A program made the translations under genes and the position numbers. A stretch of DNA of 64,000 bases from JBCBGF01 sp038526915. Its GTDB lineage: Bacteria > Pseudomonadota > Alphaproteobacteria > Rhodobacterales > Rhodobacteraceae. The notes beneath the pieces are model-generated. The model worked only from the letters and a program-made list of their open reading frames with translations, did not search any database and had not been told where the DNA came from. How positions within the stretch are numbered: the stretch's first letter is position 1; each line of letters starts with the position of its first letter. Below, one piece after another: positions 7,660 to 16,091 of the stretch. The DNA lies in contig JBCBGF010000002.1 of NCBI GenBank assembly GCA_038526915.1, positions 248,001 through 312,000 of the forward strand, read 5' to 3'.

Positions 7660-8252
7660 CCGATAAACCCCAAGATCGCCTCGCCGCGCAGTTCGCCTTT
7701 CTAAACGAGGCGGACAAGCTCAAATCCGTTCTGCGCGGCACACCACTCAACGACGGCTCGCGGCCCGAAAACTCGGCCGAGCACTCATGGCACATCATGC
7801 TCTACGCCCTGACCCTGGCCGAACATTCCGAGCGTCCGGTGAATATCGACCGCGTGCTAAAGATGCTCCTACTCCACGACATCGTAGAAATCGACGCGGG
7901 CGATAATCCAATCCACGGCCACCATGATACCGCCGCGATGGAAGCCGCCGAACAGGCTGCGGCAGATCGGCTGTTCGGCCTCTTGCCCGACGACCAGCGC
8001 GATGCCTACCGCGCCCTTTGGGATGAGTTCGAAGCGGCGGAGACTGATGACGCGATCTTTGCAAAGTCCGTGGACCGGGTGCAGCCCGTGGTCTCCAACC
8101 TCGAAAGCGGCGGCGGGACGTGGGAGCAATACAATGTGACCATCGATCAACTTGAGACACGTGTCGGCACCAAGGTCCGACGCGGGGCGCCTGTGCTGTG
8201 GGCGCATCTCAAAGCACGGATTGATGCCTGGTTCAGCATGCACAGCGGATAG
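7656..8252 (+). CDS. HD-domain phosphohydrolase (YfbR-like), probable CTG start
   Basis: An ATG-only reading starts at 7797, but the frame is homologous further upstream: AQFAFLNEADKLKSVLRGT and ENSAEHSWH carry the first metal-binding His (residue 43). The HD pair follows at His74-Asp75 (LLLHDIVEIDAGD). No ATG, GTG or TTG lies between the hydrolase stop and this region. The best start is CTG at 7656, overlapping the hydrolase stop as CTGA, with GGA nine bases upstream. That gives 198 residues, the usual length of YfbR-type 5'-deoxynucleotidases. Nucleotidase activity is inferred from the family. Confidence 0.8.
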   Translation: MTDKPQDRLAAQFAFLNEADKLKSVLRGTPLNDGSRPENSAEHSWHIMLYALTLAEHSERPVNIDRVLKMLLLHDIVEIDAGDNPIHGHHDTAAMEAAEQAAADRLFGLLPDDQRDAYRALWDEFEAAETDDAIFAKSVDRVQPVVSNLESGGGTWEQYNVTIDQLETRVGTKVRRGAPVLWAHLKARIDAWFSMHSG

Positions 8253-8266
8253 CCTGCGACAAATCA

Positions 8267-8282
8267 GTATGCCATTGCATAC
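8267..8282. other. Inverted repeat between the HD gene and icd
   Basis: GTATGCCATTGCATAC is a perfect 6-4-6 inverted repeat 14 bases after the HD gene stop, followed by CGTTCTTT. It could be a weak terminator for the hydrolase-HD pair or an operator before icd, whose start is 69 bases downstream. Confidence 0.5.
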
Positions 8283-8351
8283 CGTTCTTTCCCGACTCGT
8301 CCTGTTCCGCTACCACGCAGGCCATAACCCCCGATTGGTGGAGACAGCCTG

Positions 8352-9566
8352 ATGTCGAAGATCAAAGTCGAAAACCCCATCGTCGAAATGGACGGCGACG
8401 AGATGACCCGCATCATGTGGGACTTCATCAAACAAAAGCTGATCCTGCCCTATCTCGATATCGACCTGCTCTACTACGACCTCGGGATCGAAGAGCGCGA
8501 CCGGACCGAAGACCAGATTACCATCGATGCCGCCGAGAAGACCAAAGAGGTCGGTGTCGCCGTCAAATGCGCCACCATCACCCCCGATGAGGCGCGGGTG
8601 GAAGAGTTCGGTCTCAAACAGATGTGGCGCTCGCCCAACGGCACAATCCGCAACATCCTCGGCGGCGTGGTGTTCCGCGCCCCGATCATCTGCAAAAACG
8701 TCCCCCGCCTTGTCCCCGGCTGGACCCAGCCCATCGTCATCGGTCGCCACGCCTTTGGCGATCAGTACAAGGCCACTGACATCAAATTCCCCGGCCCCGG
8801 CAAGCTGACGCTGAAGTTCGAAGGCACGGATGGCGAAGTAATCGAGCGGGAGGTCTATGACGCCCCCGCCTCTGGCGTCTACATGGGCATGTATAACCTC
8901 GACCAATCGATCGAGGATTTCGCACGCGCCTCCTTCAACTATGGCCTGAACCTGGGCTGGTCGGTGTATCTCTCGACCAAGAACACGATCCTCAAACAGT
9001 ATGACGGCCAGTTCATGCTGATCTTCCAACGGATTTATGAGGAAGAGTTCAAGGATCAGTTTGACGCCAAAGGCATCGAATACCAACACCGCCTGATCGA
9101 CGATATGGTGGCCAGCGCGATGAAGTGGTCGGGTGGCTTCGTATGGGCCTGCAAAAACTATGATGGCGACGTCCAGTCCGACACCGTTGCCCAAGGGTTC
9201 GGCTCACTGGGCCTGATGACGTCGCTCCTGATGACGCCCGACGGCAAAATCGTCGAAAGCGAAGCTGCCCACGGCACCGTCACCCGCCATTACCGCGCGC
9301 ATCAGGAAGGCAAGGCCACCTCGACCAACTCCATTGCCTCGATCTATGCCTGGACCGGTGGGTTGAAGCACCGCGCGAAGCTCGACGGGAACGAACCGCT
9401 CAAGACCTTTGCCGAAACGCTGGAACGGGTGATTGTGGATACGGTTGAAAGCGGGTTTATGACCAAAGACCTCGCCCTGTTGGTCGGTCCCGATCAGTCC
9501 TGGCTCACCACCATCGGATTTCTTGAGAAGATCGACGAGAACCTCAACAAGGCGCTCGCAGGCTAG
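8352..9566 (+). CDS. icd: NADP-dependent isocitrate dehydrogenase
   Basis: This 404-residue homodimeric enzyme is of the eukaryote-like subfamily (not the 416-residue E. coli type). Visible motifs are KVENPIVEMDGDEMTRIMW at the N-terminus, the substrate-binding stretch WRSPNGTIRNILGG, and the C-terminal ESEAAHGTVTRHYR with TSTNSIASIYAW. It oxidises isocitrate to 2-oxoglutarate in the TCA cycle and yields NADPH. Its stop shares the bases CTAG with the stop of convergent lpxB. The 99-base upstream gap holds only the small inverted repeat noted separately. Confidence 0.97.
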   Translation: MSKIKVENPIVEMDGDEMTRIMWDFIKQKLILPYLDIDLLYYDLGIEERDRTEDQITIDAAEKTKEVGVAVKCATITPDEARVEEFGLKQMWRSPNGTIRNILGGVVFRAPIICKNVPRLVPGWTQPIVIGRHAFGDQYKATDIKFPGPGKLTLKFEGTDGEVIEREVYDAPASGVYMGMYNLDQSIEDFARASFNYGLNLGWSVYLSTKNTILKQYDGQFMLIFQRIYEEEFKDQFDAKGIEYQHRLIDDMVASAMKWSGGFVWACKNYDGDVQSDTVAQGFGSLGLMTSLLMTPDGKIVESEAAHGTVTRHYRAHQEGKATSTNSIASIYAWTGGLKHRAKLDGNEPLKTFAETLERVIVDTVESGFMTKDLALLVGPDQSWLTTIGFLEKIDENLNKALAG

Positions 9567-10720
9567 GACGCGACCTTTAGCACCGCCCGCGCCGCACGCA
9601 GGCCCGGTGCCTCACCCCCGGCGCCCAGTCGCTCCATGGTCAACCGCAGCGCCTCGGCCTGCTGGTCAGGCGCGGCCATGACCTCGAGCAGCGCCTGTGC
9701 AATCCGGTCAGGCTTGCAGTCGGCCCCAAGATACTCCGGCACCGTCCGGCTTTCGGCCACAAGGTTGACTAGCGTCACCGTATCGATCCGCAGCATCGAC
9801 TTGATGATCTGCCGCGAGATCCATGCCATGTCATAGGCGATCACCATCGGGGTCTCCGCCGCCGCGAGCTCGAGTGACACGGTGCCAGACGCGGCCAGTG
9901 CGATGTCTGCCGCGCGGAACGCCTGCCGCTTCACCACCTCCGCTTCGGCAACGGTTTTGCCTCTAGGGTCTACGACGATCGGTTTGCCGGGCCATCCTTT
10001 CACCAGGTCGTCAACGCGCCCGGCAACAGGCTCCGCCGCCACCACGACCGTCCTCGCTTGAGGGTGCTTGGCGATCACGGGACGCAACGCCTCACCAAAG
10101 ATCGGGGCCAGACGTTCAACCTCCCCCCGCCGCGACCCAGGCAGCGCCAGGATGAGCGGCCGGTCCCCCAGCCCCCGCGCCTCCCGAAACCCGCGCGCCT
10201 CTTCAGCCGTCGCCTGCGTCTCTGCCACCACCGGATGCCCAACGAATGTCGCGCCGATCCCCGCCCGTTCCATATAGGCCGGCTCAAATGGAAACAGCGT
10301 CAACACGTGATCCACGAGCCCCAGCATCTTCTGCGTCCGGTGCGGCCGCCAGGCCCAGACCGTGGGCGCCACGTAATGCACGGTGGGGATACTGGGCGCC
10401 CGTTCGCGCACCCGGCGCAACACCCGCAGGCAGAAATCCGGGCTGTCGATCGTCACGATCACGTCCGGGCTGGCCTCGACCACCGCATCTGCCGTCTCAC
10501 GGATCCGCCGCATCAACTGGCGATAGCGCGGCAACACCTCGGCGATGCCCATCACGCTCAACTCATCCATACCGAACCGGCTTGTCAGGCCCCGGGCGAT
10601 CATGTGGCCGCCTCCGATCCCGTCGAACGTGATGTCAGACCGCAAAGCCGTCAGCCCCGCCATCAACGCACCACCCAAGCGGTCGCCAGATGGCTCCCCC
10701 GCGATGAGGAAGGCTTTCAT
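9563..10720 (-). CDS. lpxB: Lipid-A-disaccharide synthase
   Basis: This 385-residue GT19 glycosyltransferase begins MKAFLIAGEPSGDRLGGALM, the signature of LpxB, and carries VPTVHYVAPTVWAWRPHR and a central LPGSRRGEVERL. It joins lipid X to UDP-diacylglucosamine to give the lipid A disaccharide at the inner membrane surface. The start overlaps the lpxI stop as ATGA. It is the last gene of the bamA-skp-fabZ-lpxA-lpxI-lpxB run, and its TAG overlaps that of convergent icd. Confidence 0.96.
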   Translation of the reverse strand: MKAFLIAGEPSGDRLGGALMAGLTALRSDITFDGIGGGHMIARGLTSRFGMDELSVMGIAEVLPRYRQLMRRIRETADAVVEASPDVIVTIDSPDFCLRVLRRVRERAPSIPTVHYVAPTVWAWRPHRTQKMLGLVDHVLTLFPFEPAYMERAGIGATFVGHPVVAETQATAEEARGFREARGLGDRPLILALPGSRRGEVERLAPIFGEALRPVIAKHPQARTVVVAAEPVAGRVDDLVKGWPGKPIVVDPRGKTVAEAEVVKRQAFRAADIALAASGTVSLELAAAETPMVIAYDMAWISRQIIKSMLRIDTVTLVNLVAESRTVPEYLGADCKPDRIAQALLEVMAAPDQQAEALRLTMERLGAGGEAPGLRAARAVLKVAS

Positions 10721-11514
10721 GCCGGCCGCACCCAGAGAAACAGGCCTGCCGCGTCCGCCGCCTTGATCGTGTCGCCCTGGTCCAGAACCATGACACCGCC
10801 CGCCTCAATCACGATCCCCGACAGGCCAGCCGCCTGTGCGCCCGCGACCGTCTCTGGCCCGATCACCGGCAGATCAATCCTGCGATCCTGCCCTGCCTTT
10901 GGCGCCTTATAGAGGATACCCCCCGATGGCCCCGCTGGCCGCTGATCGCCCGCCAGCGTGTGCAGCATCCAATCTGTGCCACCCAGCGCCTCAACCGCCA
11001 AGACCTGACCGCCTGCCACGACCAGCGCTTGCCCAATATCAGCCTGAGCCATCGCCGCGGCCACCTCCGCCCCGCGTACGGCATCCTTGTGATCGGTGTC
11101 CGATGGTTTGGCTTGGCTCAAAACACCCGCTGCTGGCAGCAACTCGGGCATCAGATCCTGCGCCGCCCGCACCACCATCCCCGCATCTTCAAAAAACGCG
11201 ATGACGATCCTCAGCGCCGCGTCATCGCCCGCCTGCAAGGCCTGCATCATCCTGGGCACCAGCGGCAGCGTGGCTGCATCGATCAGGCCCGGGTCCAACG
11301 CAGGCCGCCCAATCGCCCCGGCAAAGCACACCTCATCCACGCCGCGCTCCCGAAGCTCAGCGATAAAGCTTCCCAGTGTCTCCACGCGAAACACCAGCGG
11401 CGTGTCGGTCAGACCGCTGGGATACCCGTCCAGCTCGCAAATCAGCGGCTGGGTGTCGAGCGCTCCCACCAACCGCGCCGGCAACGCCCCCTGCCCGGCG
11501 ATAAGCGCCAGCAT
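10717..11514 (-). CDS. lpxI: UDP-2,3-diacylglucosamine pyrophosphatase LpxI
   Basis: This 265-residue protein of the LpxI (DUF1009) family has the N-terminal MLALIAGQGALPARLV and the C-terminal GGVMVLDQGDTIKAADAAGLFLW region. LpxI replaces LpxH in many alphaproteobacteria and hydrolyses UDP-2,3-diacylglucosamine to lipid X. Its position between lpxA and lpxB, with ATGA overlap to lpxB, agrees with this step. No LpxH-like gene is present in the window. Confidence 0.95.
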   Translation of the reverse strand: MLALIAGQGALPARLVGALDTQPLICELDGYPSGLTDTPLVFRVETLGSFIAELRERGVDEVCFAGAIGRPALDPGLIDAATLPLVPRMMQALQAGDDAALRIVIAFFEDAGMVVRAAQDLMPELLPAAGVLSQAKPSDTDHKDAVRGAEVAAAMAQADIGQALVVAGGQVLAVEALGGTDWMLHTLAGDQRPAGPSGGILYKAPKAGQDRRIDLPVIGPETVAGAQAAGLSGIVIEAGGVMVLDQGDTIKAADAAGLFLWVRPA

Positions 11515-11520
11515 CCGCCG

Positions 11521-12321
11521 TTACCTCGGCGTCAGGAAATGGCGATCCGATGCGCCAAGGATGAAATCAACGATCTCGCGGACAAAATCACTCTCGGTCT
11601 CCTCACCCAAGCGACGCGCGCGTTCCTGAAACGCGCCCTCGCCCTGGGCCAGCATCTGATAGGCCGCCCGCAGCGCGGTAATATCCGCCCGGCTGACCCC
11701 GCGCCGCTTCAGTCCCACCAGGTTCAGCCCGTCCAACTCACCGCGCGGCGATTGCACCAGGCCGTGGGGGATCACGTCGTTGGTTACCATCGTCACCGCG
11801 CCGATGATCGCACCGTGGCCCACCCGCACCCACTGGTGAATGCCGGACAACCCGCCGATGATCACGTCATCCTCGATCACACAATGGCCCGCAATCGCGC
11901 CTTGGTTCGCGACGATCACCCGATTGCCCACGCGCGCGTCATGGGCCACATGCGCACCGGTCATGAACAGGCAATCATCGCCCACGCTGGTCAGCCCGCC
12001 ACCCCCTTCAGTTCCAGTGTTCATCGTCACACCTTCACGAATACGGTTGCGCGCGCCGATCTCCAGACGCGTGGCCTCGCCCTTGAATTTCAGATCCTGC
12101 GGGATCTCACCAATGCAGGCGAAGGGGAAAATCTCGGTCTCCTCCCCGATTGTGGTCTGCCCCGTGATCACCGCATGGGATTTGACGACGACGCCGCGGC
12201 CCAGCACGACCTCTGGCCCAATCATGCAAAACGGCCCGACCGTGGCACCGGCACCGATGGTGGCGCCCTCCTCGACGAGCGCGAAGGGATGAACAGTGGC
12301 GGAGGGATCGATACGCATCAC
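11521..12321 (-). CDS. lpxA: UDP-N-acetylglucosamine O-acyltransferase
   Basis: This left-handed beta-helix acyltransferase has 266 residues from a GTG at 12321, or 265 from the next codon ATG at 12318. Hexapeptide repeats run through the first 180 residues (IGAGATVGPFCMIGPEVVLG, IGEETEIFPFACIGEIPQD), and the catalytic His lies in FMTGAHVAHDARVGN. It transfers a 3-hydroxyacyl chain to UDP-GlcNAc, the first step of lipid A synthesis. It starts directly after the fabZ stop, so substrate supply by hydroxyacyl-ACP and its use are co-encoded. Confidence 0.96.
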   Translation of the reverse strand: MMRIDPSATVHPFALVEEGATIGAGATVGPFCMIGPEVVLGRGVVVKSHAVITGQTTIGEETEIFPFACIGEIPQDLKFKGEATRLEIGARNRIREGVTMNTGTEGGGGLTSVGDDCLFMTGAHVAHDARVGNRVIVANQGAIAGHCVIEDDVIIGGLSGIHQWVRVGHGAIIGAVTMVTNDVIPHGLVQSPRGELDGLNLVGLKRRGVSRADITALRAAYQMLAQGEGAFQERARRLGEETESDFVREIVDFILGASDRHFLTPR

Positions 12322-12777
12322 TCAGGCCTTGGGAAGGTCCATCATGGCCGTGAACTCACAGCTGCAGGCCAACTCCCCGTCCACCTCGGCCCGGCCCGTG
12401 AACTTCCACACCTTGCCGCCCCCACGCTGTGTCTCCACGTGCAACTTCAGCACATCGCCCGGAATGACCTTGCGCCGAAACTTGGTCTTGTCGACCGTCA
12501 TGAAGTAGACGAGGAACTCCTTATCGGCGTACCCCTCCGTCACCCCGACCATCACTGCCGCCGTCTGGGCCAGCGCCTCGATGATCGTGACGCCCGGCAT
12601 GATTGGCGCACCGGGGAAGTGGCCCTGAAAGTGCGGCTCGTTAAAGGTGACGTTCTTGATCCCCGTGGCCGAGGATGTTCCATCGATATCAATGACACGG
12701 TCGACGAGCAGGAACGGATAGCGATGGGGAATGATCCGTTGGATAAGATCGATGTCTGCGGTCTTCAGGTCTGACAT
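12322..12777 (-). CDS. fabZ: 3-hydroxyacyl-ACP dehydratase FabZ
   Basis: The ATG at 12777 gives 151 residues and the usual FabZ start (MSDLKTADIDLIQRIIPHRYPF); a GAGGA lies about 11 bases upstream. The open frame continues further upstream but without family similarity. The hot-dog fold active site is visible as NEPHFQGHFPGAPIMPGV (catalytic His) and the conserved Glu in GVTIIEALAQTAA. It dehydrates 3-hydroxyacyl-ACP in fatty acid elongation and competes with LpxA for the same pool, which explains the adjacency. Confidence 0.96.
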   Translation of the reverse strand: MSDLKTADIDLIQRIIPHRYPFLLVDRVIDIDGTSSATGIKNVTFNEPHFQGHFPGAPIMPGVTIIEALAQTAAVMVGVTEGYADKEFLVYFMTVDKTKFRRKVIPGDVLKLHVETQRGGGKVWKFTGRAEVDGELACSCEFTAMMDLPKA

Positions 12778-12841
12778 AGAAACGGAATTCCTCTGGTCGT
12801 GTGTGGGTAGCAACCCCGGCTTTCGCTGACAAGCAAGCGCA

Positions 12842-13384
12842 TCATTCCGACGGCACCGCCGCCGTGCCATCGCCCAGTTGCTCGTCGATCATGACGATGG
12901 CTTCATCTGTGATGTCGACGCGCGCCGCCGACAGAAACACCGATCGCCGGTCCACCACAACCGATGCCCCGCGATCGCGGATCAGCTCTGACAGGATCGG
13001 CGCAATCTCTTCAAGAAACCGCTGACGCTCACTGTCGCGCAGGCCTTGGATCTCGCGCGTCTTCCCGTCCTGCTCTTCCCGCAGGCGCTGCACTTTCTCA
13101 TCGAAGGCATCGGCCAGCGCGCGAAACTCGTCCACTGCCAGGGTCGCGCGTTGCTCGGTCAGAGCGCGTTCTTCGGCCACAAGCTCCGCCTCGATCTGCC
13201 GGTTTTCGCGGGCGAGCATGTTGCTTTGCTCTTCGATGGATTGCAGAACCCGCTGTCCGAACGCCGTTTCTGAAAAGAGCCGTTCAGGGTCGATGGTCAA
13301 AATCGGCTCGGACGCAATCTGGGCCGCCGCCCATCCGGGCCAAAGCCCCAAAGCCAGCCCTCCAAGAACCACGCGCCGCCGCAT
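12842..13384 (-). CDS. skp: OmpH/Skp-family periplasmic chaperone
   Basis: The start at 13384 (MRRRVVLGGLALGLWPGWAA) gives a Sec signal peptide cut after about residue 22 and a 180-residue precursor; the frame extends upstream into bamA without similarity. The mature part is a long charged helical region (residues about 40-130, coiled-coil-like with ENRQIEAELVAEERALTEQ), followed by SELIRDRGASVVVDRRSVFL, typical of OmpH. It holds unfolded outer-membrane proteins for BamA, whose gene ends one base upstream. Confidence 0.92.
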   Translation of the reverse strand: MRRRVVLGGLALGLWPGWAAAQIASEPILTIDPERLFSETAFGQRVLQSIEEQSNMLARENRQIEAELVAEERALTEQRATLAVDEFRALADAFDEKVQRLREEQDGKTREIQGLRDSERQRFLEEIAPILSELIRDRGASVVVDRRSVFLSAARVDITDEAIVMIDEQLGDGTAAVPSE

Positions 13385-13385
13385 G

Positions 13386-15734
13386 TCAGAACCGCGCGGT
13401 GATGGCGATGTCAAAGCTGCGTTCGAGATCGAAGTCTTCTTTTTCAAGCGGCTGCGAGAAGTTGAAGGTTAAGGGCCCAATCGGTGTTTCCCAGAACAGC
13501 GAAAATCCGATGGAGGACCTTAGCGAGAAACTATCGTCGACCGAGCCCGGGCCCCCGGCCCCATCGGTGTTGTCGAGCCCCCAGACCGAGGCCATGTCGA
13601 GGAACACCCCGCCGCTTACGCCCAGGTCTTCCGCAAATCCGATGGGGAAATCCACCTCGAACTTCGCCGAGACATAATTGTTCCCGCCAAGCGCATCCTC
13701 GTTGACGGCATCCAGATCCCGCGGTCCGGTACCCCGGAACTCAAACCCGCGAAGTTGCCGGGACGTGAGAAAGAACCGGTCTGTCAAACGGCTGCTTTCG
13801 TCGCCCAGCATTTCGATGTTGCCGCCTTCGAACGAGGCGCGGAGCGTGACTTCTTCGTTGAGGATACGCGTCTGTGCAATCGCGCGCGCCGTCGTTCGGA
13901 TATACTCGTTGTCGCCGCCAAGACCGGCGAGGTCTTGGCCAAACGACAAAAGCACCCCGGCATTCGGGTTCAGGCCTGAACGCCTGCTGTCGTATGTAAA
14001 GACATATCCGATCTCACTGGTCGTGCGCGCACCCTCTTCCGCGATCAGAATGGGTGAACTGTCCGGGTCAACCTCAAACACATCGTTGTTCGACAACTCA
14101 TAGCTCAGGACCAATCGACGGTTTTCGCCCGCGGGAAACCCCAACGCGATGCGAGCGCCCAAGCGTTCGGTGCTGAAGAACGAATTGTCCCGGTCGCTCG
14201 TGTTCTGAAACGCCGACAACGAGAGCGACAGGTCACGCGTCAAAAAGGCCGGCTCGGTGAAAGAAATCTGCGTGTTACCGGTATCGTCGGTCGTGTTGAG
14301 ATCGAAGGCAAGGGTTTGTCCGCGCCCCAGGAAATTCGACTCTGCGAATGACAAAACCACCCCGGCACCGGAATCCGATGAAAACGAGGCCCCAAACCCC
14401 AGCGTACCCGTCGGTTGCTCTTCCACGTCGACGTCAATGATCACCTGATCTTCCGCCGATCCTTCGCGCGAGTTCACTTGGACATCGGCAAAGTAGCCAA
14501 GTGCCCGGATCCGTTCAGACGCTTGCCGGATCTCACGCGGGTTGAAGGCGTCGCCTTCCACCACCCGGAACTGCCGCCGGATCACCCGATCGAGCGTGGT
14601 CTGGTTGCCTTCGATATCGATACGCTCAACAAGGACACGCGGCCCCCGCGTGATGACGAACTCGATATCCAACGTCAGCTCGCGATCGTTCCGGCGCACT
14701 CGTGGTTCGACGCGGACGAAATCACGCCCCTCGCGCTGCGCCAATCCCTCCATCCGCGTAATGGAGAGATCCACGGCGACAGGGGTGTAGAACCGCCCGC
14801 TTCGGATCCGCGCCACATCGCGATAGGCATCGGTATCTAGATCAGCGATATCGGAGGTGACATTGACCGTTCCAAACCGAAACCGCTGACCTTCGCGCAG
14901 GTTGAACGTGATAAAAGTCGCATCGCGTTGCCGCGACAGTTCCGTCGTGACGCTCTGCACTTCGAAATCGACAAAGCCCCGCGACATATAAAAGTCGCTC
15001 AGAACCTGGCGATCAAACTCGATCCGGTCGGCCACAAAGCTGTCGCGCCGCACAAACGTGCGCAGCAACCCTGTCTGTTTGGTCTCCAACACCCGGCGCA
15101 ATCGCCGCTCGCTGAATGACCGATTGCCCACAAAAGCCAGCCGTTCGTTCTCAACAACCCGTCCTTCCGTGATTTCAAAGACCAAGTTCACACGGTTCTC
15201 GGACAAGCGGATGATCTTTGGCTCAACAGTCGCCGCAAAAAATCCTTGGGTCTCATAGGCGGTGATGATCGCCTCCGCATCCGCCTCGGCGATGGTGGGC
15301 GAATAGACCCGGCGCGGGCTTGAACTCACGATGCGCAGCAAATCCTCGTCATCCAGACGCCGGTTCCCCTCAATCGCGATCCGGTTCACGGTCGGCCACT
15401 CGGCAACGGTGATCAAAAGGGTATTGCCCTGGGGCTGTAGGTCGACGGATTCGAACAGGCCCGAGGCGAGGATATCCTGAAACGCCGTGTTCAGTTCGCC
15501 CGCCGTGATGGCGGAGCCGCGTTCAAGATCGGCATAGCTCAGAACCGTCGCGGCATCGACGCGCTGATTGCCTTGGACGACGATGTTGTTGAACGAAAAA
15601 CTCTGTGCCGAAGCCACAGTTGCGAACATGATGACTGCGGCCAAGAGCGCCGCAATCCGCCCTGCCATCAACCTGAGAAACGATCCCTGGGCACCCTGCC
15701 CCAGACCAACGCCGCCCCCGCGCGTAATGCCCAT
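13386..15734 (-). CDS. bamA: BamA, outer-membrane protein assembly factor
   Basis: This 782-residue precursor has a signal peptide (LLAAVIMFATVASAQS). Five POTRA domains run from about residue 45 to 450 (FNNIVVQGNQRVD, IEGNRRLDDEDLL, FVGNRSFSERRLR, FGTVNVTSDIADL, IEGNQTTLDRVIR). The C-terminal Omp85 barrel contains the RGFEFRGTGPRD motif and ends in a Phe (ITARF), as outer-membrane barrels do. It inserts beta-barrel proteins into the outer membrane. A promoter lies just upstream, so bamA likely leads the bamA-skp-fabZ-lpxAIB unit. Confidence 0.97.
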   Translation of the reverse strand: MGITRGGGVGLGQGAQGSFLRLMAGRIAALLAAVIMFATVASAQSFSFNNIVVQGNQRVDAATVLSYADLERGSAITAGELNTAFQDILASGLFESVDLQPQGNTLLITVAEWPTVNRIAIEGNRRLDDEDLLRIVSSSPRRVYSPTIAEADAEAIITAYETQGFFAATVEPKIIRLSENRVNLVFEITEGRVVENERLAFVGNRSFSERRLRRVLETKQTGLLRTFVRRDSFVADRIEFDRQVLSDFYMSRGFVDFEVQSVTTELSRQRDATFITFNLREGQRFRFGTVNVTSDIADLDTDAYRDVARIRSGRFYTPVAVDLSITRMEGLAQREGRDFVRVEPRVRRNDRELTLDIEFVITRGPRVLVERIDIEGNQTTLDRVIRRQFRVVEGDAFNPREIRQASERIRALGYFADVQVNSREGSAEDQVIIDVDVEEQPTGTLGFGASFSSDSGAGVVLSFAESNFLGRGQTLAFDLNTTDDTGNTQISFTEPAFLTRDLSLSLSAFQNTSDRDNSFFSTERLGARIALGFPAGENRRLVLSYELSNNDVFEVDPDSSPILIAEEGARTTSEIGYVFTYDSRRSGLNPNAGVLLSFGQDLAGLGGDNEYIRTTARAIAQTRILNEEVTLRASFEGGNIEMLGDESSRLTDRFFLTSRQLRGFEFRGTGPRDLDAVNEDALGGNNYVSAKFEVDFPIGFAEDLGVSGGVFLDMASVWGLDNTDGAGGPGSVDDSFSLRSSIGFSLFWETPIGPLTFNFSQPLEKEDFDLERSFDIAITARF

Positions 15735-15769
15735 CTCTGCTCGCCCATTTACTATCTGTTTTGCTTTTG

Positions 15770-15796
15770 ACTATCGGCAGAACTGCGACTTGTCAA
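15770..15796 (-). promoter_or_regulatory. Possible bamA promoter
   Basis: On the minus strand a perfect TTGACA (15796-15791) is followed after 15 bases by GATAGT (15775-15770), four of six matches to TATAAT. The spacer is short. It would give a leader of about 30 bases before the bamA ATG at 15734. Confidence 0.45.
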
Positions 15797-15810
15797 AAGA
15801 CCGCATGGGG

Positions 15811-15845
15811 CCAAAGCAAAACGGCGTCCGGATAACCGGACGCCG
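15811..15845 (-). terminator. Intrinsic terminator after the 40-residue gene downstream of rseP
   Basis: A perfect 10-bp stem CGGCGTCCGG / CCGGACGCCG with loop ATAA (15822-15845) is followed on the minus strand by TTTTGCTTTGG. It lies 30 bases past the stop of the small gene at 15876 and upstream of the bamA promoter. Confidence 0.85.
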
Positions 15846-15875
15846 CAGCGCTGGGGGGTGTGTTGTAAGGGTCGT

Positions 15876-15998
15876 CTATGAGTACAGGTAGGTACCAGCC
15901 GCCAAGGCCGCCACGATCAGACTGCCAAAGACGAAACGGTCCAGGTACAGATCGGCAAGAATTGCCAGACCAGGATATCTGAGTGCTGCCCGCTTCAT
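15876..15998 (-). CDS. 40-residue putative membrane protein downstream of rseP
   Basis: A 41-codon frame starts at ATG 15998 with GGAG six bases upstream and ends at TAG (15878-15876). The product begins MKRAALRYPGLAIL, has a charged middle (DLYLDRFVF) and one hydrophobic stretch (GSLIVAALAAGTYLYS), consistent with a single-pass protein. It lies 93 bases after rseP and directly before a strong terminator. I do not recognise a family. A good ribosome site and a matching terminator support a real gene, but coding is not proven. Confidence 0.6.
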   Translation of the reverse strand: MKRAALRYPGLAILADLYLDRFVFGSLIVAALAAGTYLYS

Positions 15999-16091
15999 GG
16001 TCGTCTCCGTTTCAAACCATTGGTGGAATAGAACCAATGGTTGAATGGTTAAGAACCGATTGTGGCGGGATTACGGCCCGGTCATGCCGCT

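Noticed and set aside
10960..12774. A 604-codon open frame on the plus strand
   Set aside because: It lies antisense to lpxI, lpxA and fabZ, whose protein motifs are unmistakable. Long antisense frames are expected in GC-rich codons.
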